From assembly GCA_007135895.1 (NCBI GenBank), contig SLHZ01000008.1, positions 1 to 9,299 on the forward strand: DNA of 9,299 nucleotides, read 5' to 3'. This DNA is from Balneolales bacterium. GTDB lineage: Bacteria > Bacteroidota > Rhodothermia > Balneolales > Natronogracilivirgulaceae. Under the pieces are notes generated by a model, which saw only the letters and a list, made by a program, of their open reading frames with translations, was not told the origin of the DNA and ran no database searches. Below are positions 1 through 6,467 of the stretch, piece by piece (the first letter of the stretch is position 1; each line of letters starts with the position of its first letter). A program made the translations under genes and the position numbers.

Positions 1-332
1 TAGGCATAGGAGACGTAACTGTAAAACCGGTCCGTGAGAACCGGATAGCTCTCGAATTCCCATTGCCATCCGGTTTGCTCAAATCGATGGGCACGATTCA
101 GGCGAAAAAGATAGGTGCCGGAAGCATGCCGAAGGCCCAGATGCCAGCTTCCCTGGTACTGGGTTTCGTAAACCCTCGAAAAAAAATGGATCTGTTGAGT
201 GTATCCGGCTTCGTAGCGATAACCGCTTTGGGGGTTTTCGACGCCGGCGGCCCAGGCCGTTTCCGGGGAAGCGGTGAAACCGGTAAAAACCAAAAGCAGA
301 AAGGCCGTTATGTTTCGGTGTAAAGGGGTCAT
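1..332 (-). CDS. YaiO-family outer-membrane beta-barrel protein, N-terminal part (cut by window edge)
   Basis: This minus-strand reading frame is open from an ATG at 332 to the left edge, giving 110 residues; the C-terminus lies outside. Residues 1-29 form a signal peptide: HRN basic start, hydrophobic AFLLLVFTGF core and a likely cut after AWA or WAA. The mature part begins GYRYEAGYTQQ and continues with alternating aromatic/polar strands, including GTYLFRLNRAHRFEQTG and FESYPVLTDRFYSYVSYA. These match what I recall of the YaiO family (R-x-N-x-A-x-R-F, then a 'YP-L---Y-Y--Y' strand). YaiO proteins are outer-membrane beta-barrels often found near polysaccharide glycosyltransferases. Unlike many relatives it has no TPR region before the barrel. 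An in-frame ATG at 344 would add MPDQ; neither start has a clear Shine-Dalgarno. It is divergent from the kinase-glycosyltransferase operon, so a role as that system's outer-membrane component is inference. Confidence 0.82.
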   Translation of the reverse strand, partial: MTPLHRNITAFLLLVFTGFTASPETAWAAGVENPQSGYRYEAGYTQQIHFFSRVYETQYQGSWHLGLRHASGTYLFRLNRAHRFEQTGWQWEFESYPVLTDRFYSYVSYA

Positions 333-344
333 TTGATCGGGCAT

Positions 345-599
345 AATCGGGCACGTTAGGATTCCGGGACGGGGAGGGTGGACGAATACGGGTACAGGTA
401 AAAAACCGATCTGCCATGCAATATGCGACAAGTGTATATCACTTGCAAAGCAGTGATTTTAAAAATAGAAAGACAATAAAAATAATCATGTGATTCAAAC
501 AAAAAATGTATACTTTTTTATAAAAACATTTCGTGCTGGATTACGGGTCGGGCGTTTCAAATGACCAACACTAACAAATTATCATAACAGGTTCCCGAG
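345..599. promoter_or_regulatory. AT-rich divergent intergenic region between YaiO and kinase genes
   Basis: This 255-base stretch separates two divergent genes and becomes strongly AT-rich from about 420 to 540. No coding frame in it is convincing. It must hold promoters for both directions if both genes are transcribed from here. Besides the inverted repeats at 431-457 there is a TATACT hexamer at 509-514 followed by a T-run, but I find no matching -35 hexamer at the usual distance. Regulatory assignment rests on position and composition only. Confidence 0.5.
431..457. repeat. Interleaved inverted repeats (AGTG/CACT half-sites), possible operator
   Basis: Three copies of one half-site lie close together: AGTG at 431-434, ATCACT at 438-443 and AGTGAT at 452-457. 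The first two form AGTG-N5-CACT. The second and third form a hairpin-like pair that extends to GC/GC with one bulged T and an AAA loop. The palindrome TTGCAA (443-448) sits in the middle. Such an arrangement upstream of a two-component operon could be a regulator binding site. It could also be chance in AT-rich DNA, and no regulator is identified by the sequence. Confidence 0.3.
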
Positions 600-1781
600 G
601 TGCCAGCAAAGGAAAGAAGGCGCCTGCAGGCCTTGCATAAATACAAGGATCCGGATGCGACACCCCGCCCGGATCCCGTACTCAATGCCCTGGTCGGACT
701 TGTCGCGGCCTATGTAAAGGTTCCGGTTGTGTATCTCAATATGGTTGACAAGGACAAAATTTTCACCCAGGCTTGTTTTGGCGCTCAGGGCGGAGTCATG
801 CCCAGAGGAGGGAGCCTGTGCCAGCTTACCCTGGATAAAGGTGATTTTTTTGAACTTCGGGATTTGGAACATGATCCATTAGCTCAAAATCATGTTAATC
901 TGATTGAAGAAGAAGGAATCAGATATTATGCCGGAATTCCTTTCCGGTCAGCCGATGGATTTGACATCGGAACGCTCTGCCTGATGGACGAGAAACCCAA
1001 TGCCCTGAGCAAAGAATATATCAGGAATCTCCGGGTTTATGCAGAGATTATTACCAGCCGCCTTGAGTTGTTACGTCAGAACCGTGAGCTGAATGAGTTG
1101 AATCGGAACAAGGAGAAATTCATGCGCAAAGTGAGTCATGACATGCGCAATCCGTTGCTGGGCATTGTCGGCTTTTCGGAGTCACTGTATCAGGAGGCCG
1201 AGGATGAAGGTGAGAAAGAAATCTACGGCATCATGCTTGATGCCGGCCGGCGCATGATGACCATGGTCAACCATCTGCTCAATGCCGAATATATCCGAAA
1301 TGAAACTCTCTCTCTGGCCCTCAGGGAGGTTGATCCGGCCGAACTGACACGGGAAGCTGTGGCCCACCAGGAGCCTTTCGTCGCCATGAAGGAGCAGATC
1401 CTCGATCTGACACTGCCGGAAAACCGGCGATTTCAGTTGGATCCGGACCGATGGAAGCACGTCGTCAGCAATCTGCTGAATAATGCCGTAAAATTTACGC
1501 CAAGAAAAGGCCGGATCTCAATTACCCTTGAGATTCTGGAGTCGGAAAGCCGGAGTCTGGTGCTCCGTGTGCAGGATACGGGAATTGGGATGACCTCCAA
1601 ACAAGTTCAAAATCTGTATTCCAAAGGGATCTCACATCATCGCCGGGGAACAGAGGGCGAAGAGACTTCCGGACTTGGCATGCTGTTTGTAAAAAGAAGT
1701 GTAGACCTGCATCAGGGAACCATTGATGTGAGTTCGGTTCCGGGCGAGGGTACACTTTTCACCATTCTCATACCGGAGTGA
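600..1781 (+). CDS. Soluble GAF-domain sensor histidine kinase
   Basis: A 393-residue cytosolic sensor kinase with no membrane segment. Residues about 5-160 form a GAF domain of the common 'RR-LQALHKYK-D' type (VVYLNMVDKD near 43, AGIPFRSADG near 111, GTLCLMD near 124), followed by a short coiled linker. The dimerisation/phosphoacceptor box is KVSHDMRNPL with His180. The ATPase domain shows N box NLLNNAVKF (291-299), G1 box DTGIGM (326-331) and G2 box GLGM (358-361). All catalytic motifs look intact. The GTG start at 600 is chosen because an in-frame TAA lies about 18 bases upstream and the homology begins at once; only a weak CAGG precedes it. It is 2 bases from the receiver gene, so that protein is the likely phosphotransfer partner. 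The signal sensed by the GAF domain cannot be read from the sequence. Confidence 0.93.
   Translation: MPAKERRRLQALHKYKDPDATPRPDPVLNALVGLVAAYVKVPVVYLNMVDKDKIFTQACFGAQGGVMPRGGSLCQLTLDKGDFFELRDLEHDPLAQNHVNLIEEEGIRYYAGIPFRSADGFDIGTLCLMDEKPNALSKEYIRNLRVYAEIITSRLELLRQNRELNELNRNKEKFMRKVSHDMRNPLLGIVGFSESLYQEAEDEGEKEIYGIMLDAGRRMMTMVNHLLNAEYIRNETLSLALREVDPAELTREAVAHQEPFVAMKEQILDLTLPENRRFQLDPDRWKHVVSNLLNNAVKFTPRKGRISITLEILESESRSLVLRVQDTGIGMTSKQVQNLYSKGISHHRRGTEGEETSGLGMLFVKRSVDLHQGTIDVSSVPGEGTLFTILIPE
1773..1777 (+). promoter_or_regulatory. Ribosome binding site deciding the receiver start
   Basis: GGAG at the end of the kinase gene lies 6 bases before the ATG at 1784. It favours that ATG over the in-frame GTG at 1778, which overlaps the kinase stop codon and would have no spacing for a ribosome binding site. 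Confidence 0.6.
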
Positions 1782-1783
1782 CC

Positions 1784-2164
1784 ATGTCGCAAAAAGTATT
1801 GATCATTGATGATGACCCGGCTGTTTCGAACTTCATCAAGTACCGGTTGTCGAAGAAAAGCTACCAGGTAAAACACGTGGATAATGGTATTGAAGGACTG
1901 GATGCGATTCGTGACTTTGAGCCCGACCTGGTTATTCTGGATATGATGATGCCGGGTGTGGACGGTCGTGAAGTGGCCGAACAGGTCCGTGAGCATGGAC
2001 TGATTGATCCCAATCGTATCATTGTCCTTTCGGGAAAAAAGATGACCGATGAGATCAAAGCGTTGTTTGATATCGGTATTCACGATTATATTCAAAAGCC
2101 TTTCAGTATTGACTTGCTACTCCTGCGTATCGAGCGAGCGCTGGCTTCACTTAAATCACGATGA
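1784..2164 (+). CDS. Single-domain CheY-like response regulator
   Basis: A 126-residue stand-alone receiver with no output domain. The acidic pocket is IIDDDP (D9-D11), the phosphoacceptor is Asp53 in LVILDMMMPGVDG, the conserved Ser/Thr is Ser83 in IVLSGK, and the conserved Lys is Lys105 in IQKPF. All functional residues are present, so it should accept phosphate from the kinase encoded directly upstream. Lacking a DNA-binding or enzymatic domain, it most likely acts by protein contact; the natural candidates are the HEAT-like protein and glycosyltransferase encoded next (inference). The ATG at 1784 is preferred for its GGAG. The stop codon overlaps the next start in an ATGA arrangement, indicating translational coupling. 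Confidence 0.93.
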   Translation: MSQKVLIIDDDPAVSNFIKYRLSKKSYQVKHVDNGIEGLDAIRDFEPDLVILDMMMPGVDGREVAEQVREHGLIDPNRIIVLSGKKMTDEIKALFDIGIHDYIQKPFSIDLLLLRIERALASLKSR

Positions 2165-3270
2165 TCGACCTGCTTGAACATTATGCCGTTGCCATCATGG
2201 CCATCCTGCTGGGGGTGGTACTGGCCATGTTTCTGGTGTTGATTTTTTTCGCCATACTCAACCGGCTGTGGCACAACAGGGGAATTAGCAGAAAAAGAGA
2301 GGCATCGGAGAGTATTCAGCCGCTTATCTATTCCTATCTGGATGGTAGCATTAACCGGAGTGATTTCGCCGCCCGGCTAAAAAACAAACATGATATTACC
2401 GCAACCTGGGAATCGATAGAAATCATGATCGATAACCTGTCGGGCGAGGAACGGAAGAAATTGCAAATGCTTCTGGATCTCCCCCCGATCAAAAAGCATT
2501 TTCTGCGCAAGTTGAATTCCCGAAAACCCATTTCCCTGGCACAGGCCTGCGTATACTTTTCAAAAAAAACACTAACCGACAAATCCATAGCTGTCAGACT
2601 GTCCGTTTTGCAGGAGCACTCGTACAATGTCATTGCCTATGCGGCAACCCTGGCGCTTGTCAACACTACAAACCAAGGGTTTCGCGACATGGCCCTGTTA
2701 CGTTTTCTCCTCCGGAAAAACAATGCTTCCATGGCGGTCAGTGATATCATATTCAAGTACTATGACATCTCGGATGACAAGGAGGTCGCCGCCGAAAAAC
2801 TGGAGTTCTTTGTCATGAACCCGGATATCCCGGATAAAACACGCGCGGCTGTGATCAGGATGTTTCCGGAACTTGGTTTTTATCAGACCGCGGATACGTT
2901 GCGGGATCTTCTCCAGATAAACGTAAAGAATGATCCCACAGGGGAGCTGACAGCGGCGTTATTGGGTGTGCTGATCGATTTTTCGGATCAGAAACTGAGG
3001 GAAATTGTCGAGAAACACCGGCTGTGGGAATCGCCCTCTCGGGAAGTCCGCCTGAAAGTGCCGGGCGTATATGCCGACATATATGGGGAAGAGACCACCC
3101 GGATACTGCTGGGGCTGGCTCATGACCCGGAGCTCGAAGTCCGCATGGCCGCCCAGCGGCAACTGCTCAAACACCGGCCTCTCATTTCAGAGTCCCGGTT
3201 CGAGCCCGATATATCAACGGAATGGCGGGCGATGAAAAAAAGCGGGGATGCCGATGTTTCTAACGGGTAA
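2161..3270 (+). CDS. Membrane-anchored HEAT-repeat-like protein
   Basis: A 369-residue protein with one N-terminal membrane segment (about residues 8-34). The following RLWHNRGISRKR is strongly basic, which by the positive-inside rule puts the bulk of the protein in the cytoplasm. From about residue 120 to 340 the sequence is a run of short paired amphipathic helices typical of HEAT or HEAT-like repeats, for example AVRLSVLQEHSYNVIAYAAT, KTRAAVIRMFPELGF, LTAALLGVLIDF and the clear last repeat LEVRMAAQRQLLKH. HEAT repeats bind proteins and no catalytic motif is visible. Its place between the receiver and the glycosyltransferase, with a 4-base overlap upstream and a 17-base overlap downstream, suggests an adaptor passing the receiver's state to the synthase; this is inference. 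The start has no Shine-Dalgarno and relies on coupling. Confidence 0.83.
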   Translation: MIDLLEHYAVAIMAILLGVVLAMFLVLIFFAILNRLWHNRGISRKREASESIQPLIYSYLDGSINRSDFAARLKNKHDITATWESIEIMIDNLSGEERKKLQMLLDLPPIKKHFLRKLNSRKPISLAQACVYFSKKTLTDKSIAVRLSVLQEHSYNVIAYAATLALVNTTNQGFRDMALLRFLLRKNNASMAVSDIIFKYYDISDDKEVAAEKLEFFVMNPDIPDKTRAAVIRMFPELGFYQTADTLRDLLQINVKNDPTGELTAALLGVLIDFSDQKLREIVEKHRLWESPSREVRLKVPGVYADIYGEETTRILLGLAHDPELEVRMAAQRQLLKHRPLISESRFEPDISTEWRAMKKSGDADVSNG

Positions 3271-4657
3271 TTTTCTGCTGGGGATTACCGTCCTGGTAAT
3301 TTTCTATTTTTTTGCACTTAACCTGCTGTATATCATACTGGTTGTTATATCCTACCGCAGCATCAGAAAATTCCGGGATGTGGACAGTATTTTCAATATG
3401 ACCGGAGTTTACAGCACGAATCTGTACAAACCGGTCAGTATTATCGCTCCCGCCTATAATGAAGAACAATCCATTATTGCCTCGGTCAACGCCCTGCTGA
3501 ATATCCGGTATGCCAATTTTGAAGTCATCGTGGTCAATGACGGAAGCAGTGACAAAACGCTGCAGGAATTGATCGACTATTTCCGGCTTAAACCTGACAA
3601 CCGCTATCGTCCCGCATTTCTGGACCACAAGCCTATTCGCCAGATCTATTCTTCTCCCCGCTATCCCGCGCTGGTTGTTGTGGACAAGGAGAACGGACGC
3701 AAGGCCGATGCGCTTAACGCGGGTATAAATATGGCGTCCAAAGAATTGATCTGCGCTGTGGACGCAGACTCCATCCTGGAGCCCGATGTCATTGTCAAGA
3801 TGCTTCGTGTTTTCATGGAAGATGAGAAAACCGTTGCCGTAGGCGGGGTAGTCCGTATGGCCAATGGCTGTACCTACAAACACCGAATGATTGACCAGAT
3901 CCGTCTTCCCAAATCCTGGCTGGGTCGTGTGCAGGCTGTGGAATATCTGCGCTCTTTCCTTTTTGGCCGTGTTGGCTGGGACAGCCTTGACGCCTTGATG
4001 GTGATATCCGGAGCTTTCGGCGTGTTTGATCGCAACGCCGTAATACGGGCCGGCGGTTATCTTCACGATACCGTAGGAGAGGACATGGAACTGGTTGTCC
4101 GTCTGCACAAGTATCACCGGCAAAATAATTTGCCCTATCGCATCCGGTTTATTTTTGAGCCGGTCTGCTGGACCGAGGTGCCGGAAGACTACAAGACCCT
4201 TTCCAGGCAGCGCAACCGCTGGCACCGGGGACTGGCCGATACCCTATATCGGCACAGGGACATGCTTTTCCGGCCGGCTTATGGCCGGGTTGGCACGATT
4301 GCCATGCCATATTTTCTGATTGGAGAATTACTGGCGCCACTGGTGGAACTGTCCGGCTTTTTCATTGTCGCCCTATCATGGTGGCTGGGGGCGATCAATA
4401 TTTCGTTTGCCCTGCTTTTCCTCTCGTTTTCAATTGTTCTGGGAATGATACTTTCACTGAGCGCTGTACTGTTGGAAGAAATGACATCGAAACGGTATGA
4501 GCGGGCAACCGACATTCTTATCCTGGCATTGTATGCCTTCCTTGAAAACATTGGATATCGCCAACTGCATGCCTGGTGGCGCATACGGGGCCTGGTTGAT
4601 TTTCTGAGGGGTAAACGTGACTGGGGGGTCATGGTTCGAAAGGGAATCAAGACCTGA
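3254..4657 (+). CDS. Processive family-2 glycosyltransferase (polysaccharide synthase)
   Basis: A 467-residue integral membrane glycosyltransferase of the PgaC/hyaluronan-synthase/cellulose-synthase type, expected to polymerise a nucleotide-sugar at the inner membrane. An N-terminal membrane segment (about 8-32) is followed by a cytoplasmic GT-A domain. Its motifs are APAYNEE (65-71), VNDGSSD (94-100), VDADS (169-173) with its metal-binding DxD, the GED catalytic acid (275-277) and QRNRW (319-323), the QxxRW mark of processive synthases. Three or four membrane segments follow (about 345-438). The sequence does not reveal the sugar, so I do not name it pgaC or bcsA. The ATG at 3254 has GCGGGGA at useful spacing; the ATG at 3248 has GGGG directly abutting it and would add MP. 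The reading frame overlaps the end of the HEAT-like gene, so the two are co-translated. Confidence 0.92.
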   Translation: MFLTGNFLLGITVLVIFYFFALNLLYIILVVISYRSIRKFRDVDSIFNMTGVYSTNLYKPVSIIAPAYNEEQSIIASVNALLNIRYANFEVIVVNDGSSDKTLQELIDYFRLKPDNRYRPAFLDHKPIRQIYSSPRYPALVVVDKENGRKADALNAGINMASKELICAVDADSILEPDVIVKMLRVFMEDEKTVAVGGVVRMANGCTYKHRMIDQIRLPKSWLGRVQAVEYLRSFLFGRVGWDSLDALMVISGAFGVFDRNAVIRAGGYLHDTVGEDMELVVRLHKYHRQNNLPYRIRFIFEPVCWTEVPEDYKTLSRQRNRWHRGLADTLYRHRDMLFRPAYGRVGTIAMPYFLIGELLAPLVELSGFFIVALSWWLGAINISFALLFLSFSIVLGMILSLSAVLLEEMTSKRYERATDILILALYAFLENIGYRQLHAWWRIRGLVDFLRGKRDWGVMVRKGIKT

Positions 4658-4749
4658 ATAGCACGTGGAAGCAGTATCTCAATGGCTCGAGGAAACTGGA
4701 CCTGTATGACCCGTGGGACAAGCGTCTGATCGGCAAGGGAATCAAAACC
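4640..4749 (+). repeat. Imperfect 15-base direct repeat of the glycosyltransferase tail
   Basis: The 15 bases at 4640-4654, which encode the last residues KGIKT of the glycosyltransferase, recur at 4735-4749 with 14 of 15 identical (one G to A change). The second copy lies in the gap after the gene and also reads KGIKT, but in a frame shifted relative to the first (distance 95 bases). That frame is open from about 4620 to a TGA at about 4786, and reads in part DLYDPWDKRLIGKGIKTG, but it has no ATG, GTG or TTG start. It looks like a relic of a tail duplication rather than a gene. Confidence 0.5.
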
Positions 4750-4809
4750 GGATTAGCCGGGGAGGTCAGGAGCGGACCGGGATGACGAATCTACTGGCCG
4801 AAAGAGTAC
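4658..4809. other. Convergent intergenic gap
   Basis: This gap of 152 bases separates two convergent genes. Apart from the second repeat copy at 4735-4749 it holds no supportable gene. I looked for hairpins followed by a T-run on either strand and found none; the only pairing is a short CCGG-ATTAG-CCGG near 4748-4760, too weak to call a terminator. Confidence 0.5.
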
Positions 4810-5748
4810 TCAGCGGCACAGCTCACGGAAGGCCAGTCTCGCCCCCGGGTTATTCATTCCCCGTGCCCGCGCGAGATCGACACAGCTGGCGCGCCGGTTT
4901 CTGGCGTTCCAATAGAGCAGGCCGCGGTGAAAGTAGGCCTGGTCAAATCGGCTGTCAAGTGAAATGGCCCGGGTGTACGCATGCAATGCTTCGTGAAAAC
5001 GGTCCAACGATTCGTAACACCGGCCTGTCATGAGCCAGGCACCGACATGTTCGGGCCATTGGGAGGTGAAAAATCGAAATTGCTCCAGTGCAAATTCGTA
5101 TTGTTCATTATGCCAGGCCAGCACCCCTCTTGTAAAAGCGGCACCGGTCCGGTAGCTGATCTCTTGAATCAGGGAATCCATCTTTATGTCGCTCCCACCG
5201 GTTTCCTGCTGAAGGATGGGACGAATGAGATTCAACACATAGCCGCTGGCAGCCGTGTTGTTGTGAAGAATGACCCTGTGAAACTCGTCCAGGGCGACGG
5301 TCAACAGGCCGCGGTCATAGTGGATCCAGCCGCGGTAATAATAGATCTGGTACATCTCGGGATGCCGTTCTGCCAGACCGTTGAAATAGGCAAGAGCCTG
5401 CCGGTCATTACGCTGGTAGTAGCGGATGGCACCAAGATAGTAGGGCACCAGAGGACATTCCGGCGCAGTCTGTTTCACCTGCCGCAGGAGAAGTTCCGCC
5501 TGTATCCAGTTCCCTTCTTCGATGAGACCTGCTGCCGCTTCGCACTCCTCAAGGTGAGTCCGGCAAAGAGCGACCACGGATTCGGGAAACTCTCTTGAGA
5601 GCGTGACGACCCGTTCAGGGGAGGTAAAAACAGCCCTTGCATCCCTGAAAAGACTTCGTAAAAAGCTGCCTTGTGCCAGTGCCTGGCTGCTCAAAAGCAG
5701 CAACAACAGAAAAGTCATGCAAAGTGAGGAAACCTGTTTTCGGTTCAT
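4810..5748 (-). CDS. Secreted tetratricopeptide-repeat protein
   Basis: A 312-residue protein with a signal peptide (residues 1-25: basic NRK, a run of six leucines, SSQALA before a likely cut), so it should be periplasmic or at the outer membrane; there is no lipobox cysteine. TPR-like helix pairs lie at about 70-97, 101-130, 135-163, 200-231, 233-264 and 268-300. The clearest are VPYYLGAIRYYQRNDRQALA, YYYRGWIHYDRGLLTVAL and AYFHRGLLYWNARNRRAS. The C-terminus (ASCVDLARARG ... LCR) resembles the cysteine-ended last TPR common in Bacteroidota proteins. The start lies 2 bases after the stop of the AroM-family gene, so the two are coupled. TPRs mediate protein contacts and no enzyme motif is seen. 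Periplasmic TPR proteins often accompany polysaccharide exporters, and the YaiO here lacks its own TPRs, but a link between the two is speculation. Confidence 0.87.
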   Translation of the reverse strand: MNRKQVSSLCMTFLLLLLLSSQALAQGSFLRSLFRDARAVFTSPERVVTLSREFPESVVALCRTHLEECEAAAGLIEEGNWIQAELLLRQVKQTAPECPLVPYYLGAIRYYQRNDRQALAYFNGLAERHPEMYQIYYYRGWIHYDRGLLTVALDEFHRVILHNNTAASGYVLNLIRPILQQETGGSDIKMDSLIQEISYRTGAAFTRGVLAWHNEQYEFALEQFRFFTSQWPEHVGAWLMTGRCYESLDRFHEALHAYTRAISLDSRFDQAYFHRGLLYWNARNRRASCVDLARARGMNNPGARLAFRELCR

Positions 5749-5750
5749 GC

Positions 5751-6467
5751 TCAGTGTAATCGATTTAACCGCTTTTCGTTCTTCCCGTCCAGTAATTCTC
5801 CGGCTACCCTTGCCACCAGTGTGCGAGCGAGCAGCACAATTTTTCCGGTTTCAAGAGAAACATATCGCTTAATACTCCGGTCATACCCCATACAATCCAT
5901 TAAAACCATATCGGAACCGTTTTTTTTGATCTCTGCCACAGACCGGGTGAGTTCTTCACTTGGGCTGTATGGTGGTGCGTAATGAACCATGGCCTCGATT
6001 TTACGTTTTTTCCAGGCTCGAATGGCCGGCCTGATCTGTTCCGGTGCCGGTACGATGACGGTAAGCTTTCGGTGATCCAGCAGAAGGGGAATGAAATCGT
6101 GGACAATGTTCTTTGGAATCAGCAGAGGAACCGTGGATGTGAAGGAGGATTGCTCAATACCGGTGCAAAGAACCAGAATTACAGCCGCTCCTTCTGCCTG
6201 AAGCTTGTCAATGCATTGCTGCATTCTGGTAATAAGATGTTTTTCAGCGGAGCAAATACTGCTGCCGTCAGAGAGCCTTGTGACAATGAGTGAATCTGAT
6301 GGTGCGTATTCCCACTTCAGGATTTCTTTGCGTGTAAGGCCGTCCAGACCACCAGATTGGCGTATCAGGATATCGGGCGGCCAATAGGGCCTCATCTCCT
6401 TCAGAATGTCTTCACGCGGAGATTGGCCGGGTGTCACAACACCAAGTATGATTTTTGATTTATTCAT
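5751..6467 (-). CDS. AroM-family protein
   Basis: A 238-residue protein recognised as AroM family. The N-terminus LGVVTPGQSPRED matches the family's 'T-G-SPR-D' start; it also has EYAPSDSLIVTRL, ILVLCTG (Cys101), TVIVPAPEQ and the LMDCMGY motif (190-195, Cys192). The cysteines in two paired motifs recall the aspartate/glutamate/hydantoin racemase fold, to which I believe AroM is related (from memory, not tested). AroM itself has no established reaction; the E. coli gene is known from its linkage to the shikimate kinase gene aroL. The ATG at 6467 is chosen over one at 6557 because family similarity starts there and the longer form would overlap the upstream gene by almost 100 bases. It overlaps the end of the DUF917 gene by 8 bases, and a DUF917 partner fits a role in small-compound metabolism. 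Confidence 0.87.
   Translation of the reverse strand: MNKSKIILGVVTPGQSPREDILKEMRPYWPPDILIRQSGGLDGLTRKEILKWEYAPSDSLIVTRLSDGSSICSAEKHLITRMQQCIDKLQAEGAAVILVLCTGIEQSSFTSTVPLLIPKNIVHDFIPLLLDHRKLTVIVPAPEQIRPAIRAWKKRKIEAMVHYAPPYSPSEELTRSVAEIKKNGSDMVLMDCMGYDRSIKRYVSLETGKIVLLARTLVARVAGELLDGKNEKRLNRLH

Noticed and set aside
79..417. 112-residue minus-strand ORF
   Set aside because: It is rich in R, P, S and F with no signal or family features; the overlapping frame starting at 332 has a signal peptide and YaiO-like sequence, so this is a shadow.
3260..4225. 321-residue minus-strand ORF opposite the glycosyltransferase
   Set aside because: It lies entirely antisense to a gene with intact GT2 motifs. 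Its composition is that of a shadow frame and nothing in it is recognisable.
4713..5033. 106-residue plus-strand ORF in the convergent gap
   Set aside because: It lies largely antisense to the TPR gene, its composition is shadow-like, and it has no ribosome binding site.
4981..5598. 205-residue plus-strand ORF opposite the TPR gene
   Set aside because: The opposite strand carries a signal peptide and regular TPR helices; this frame is its shadow.
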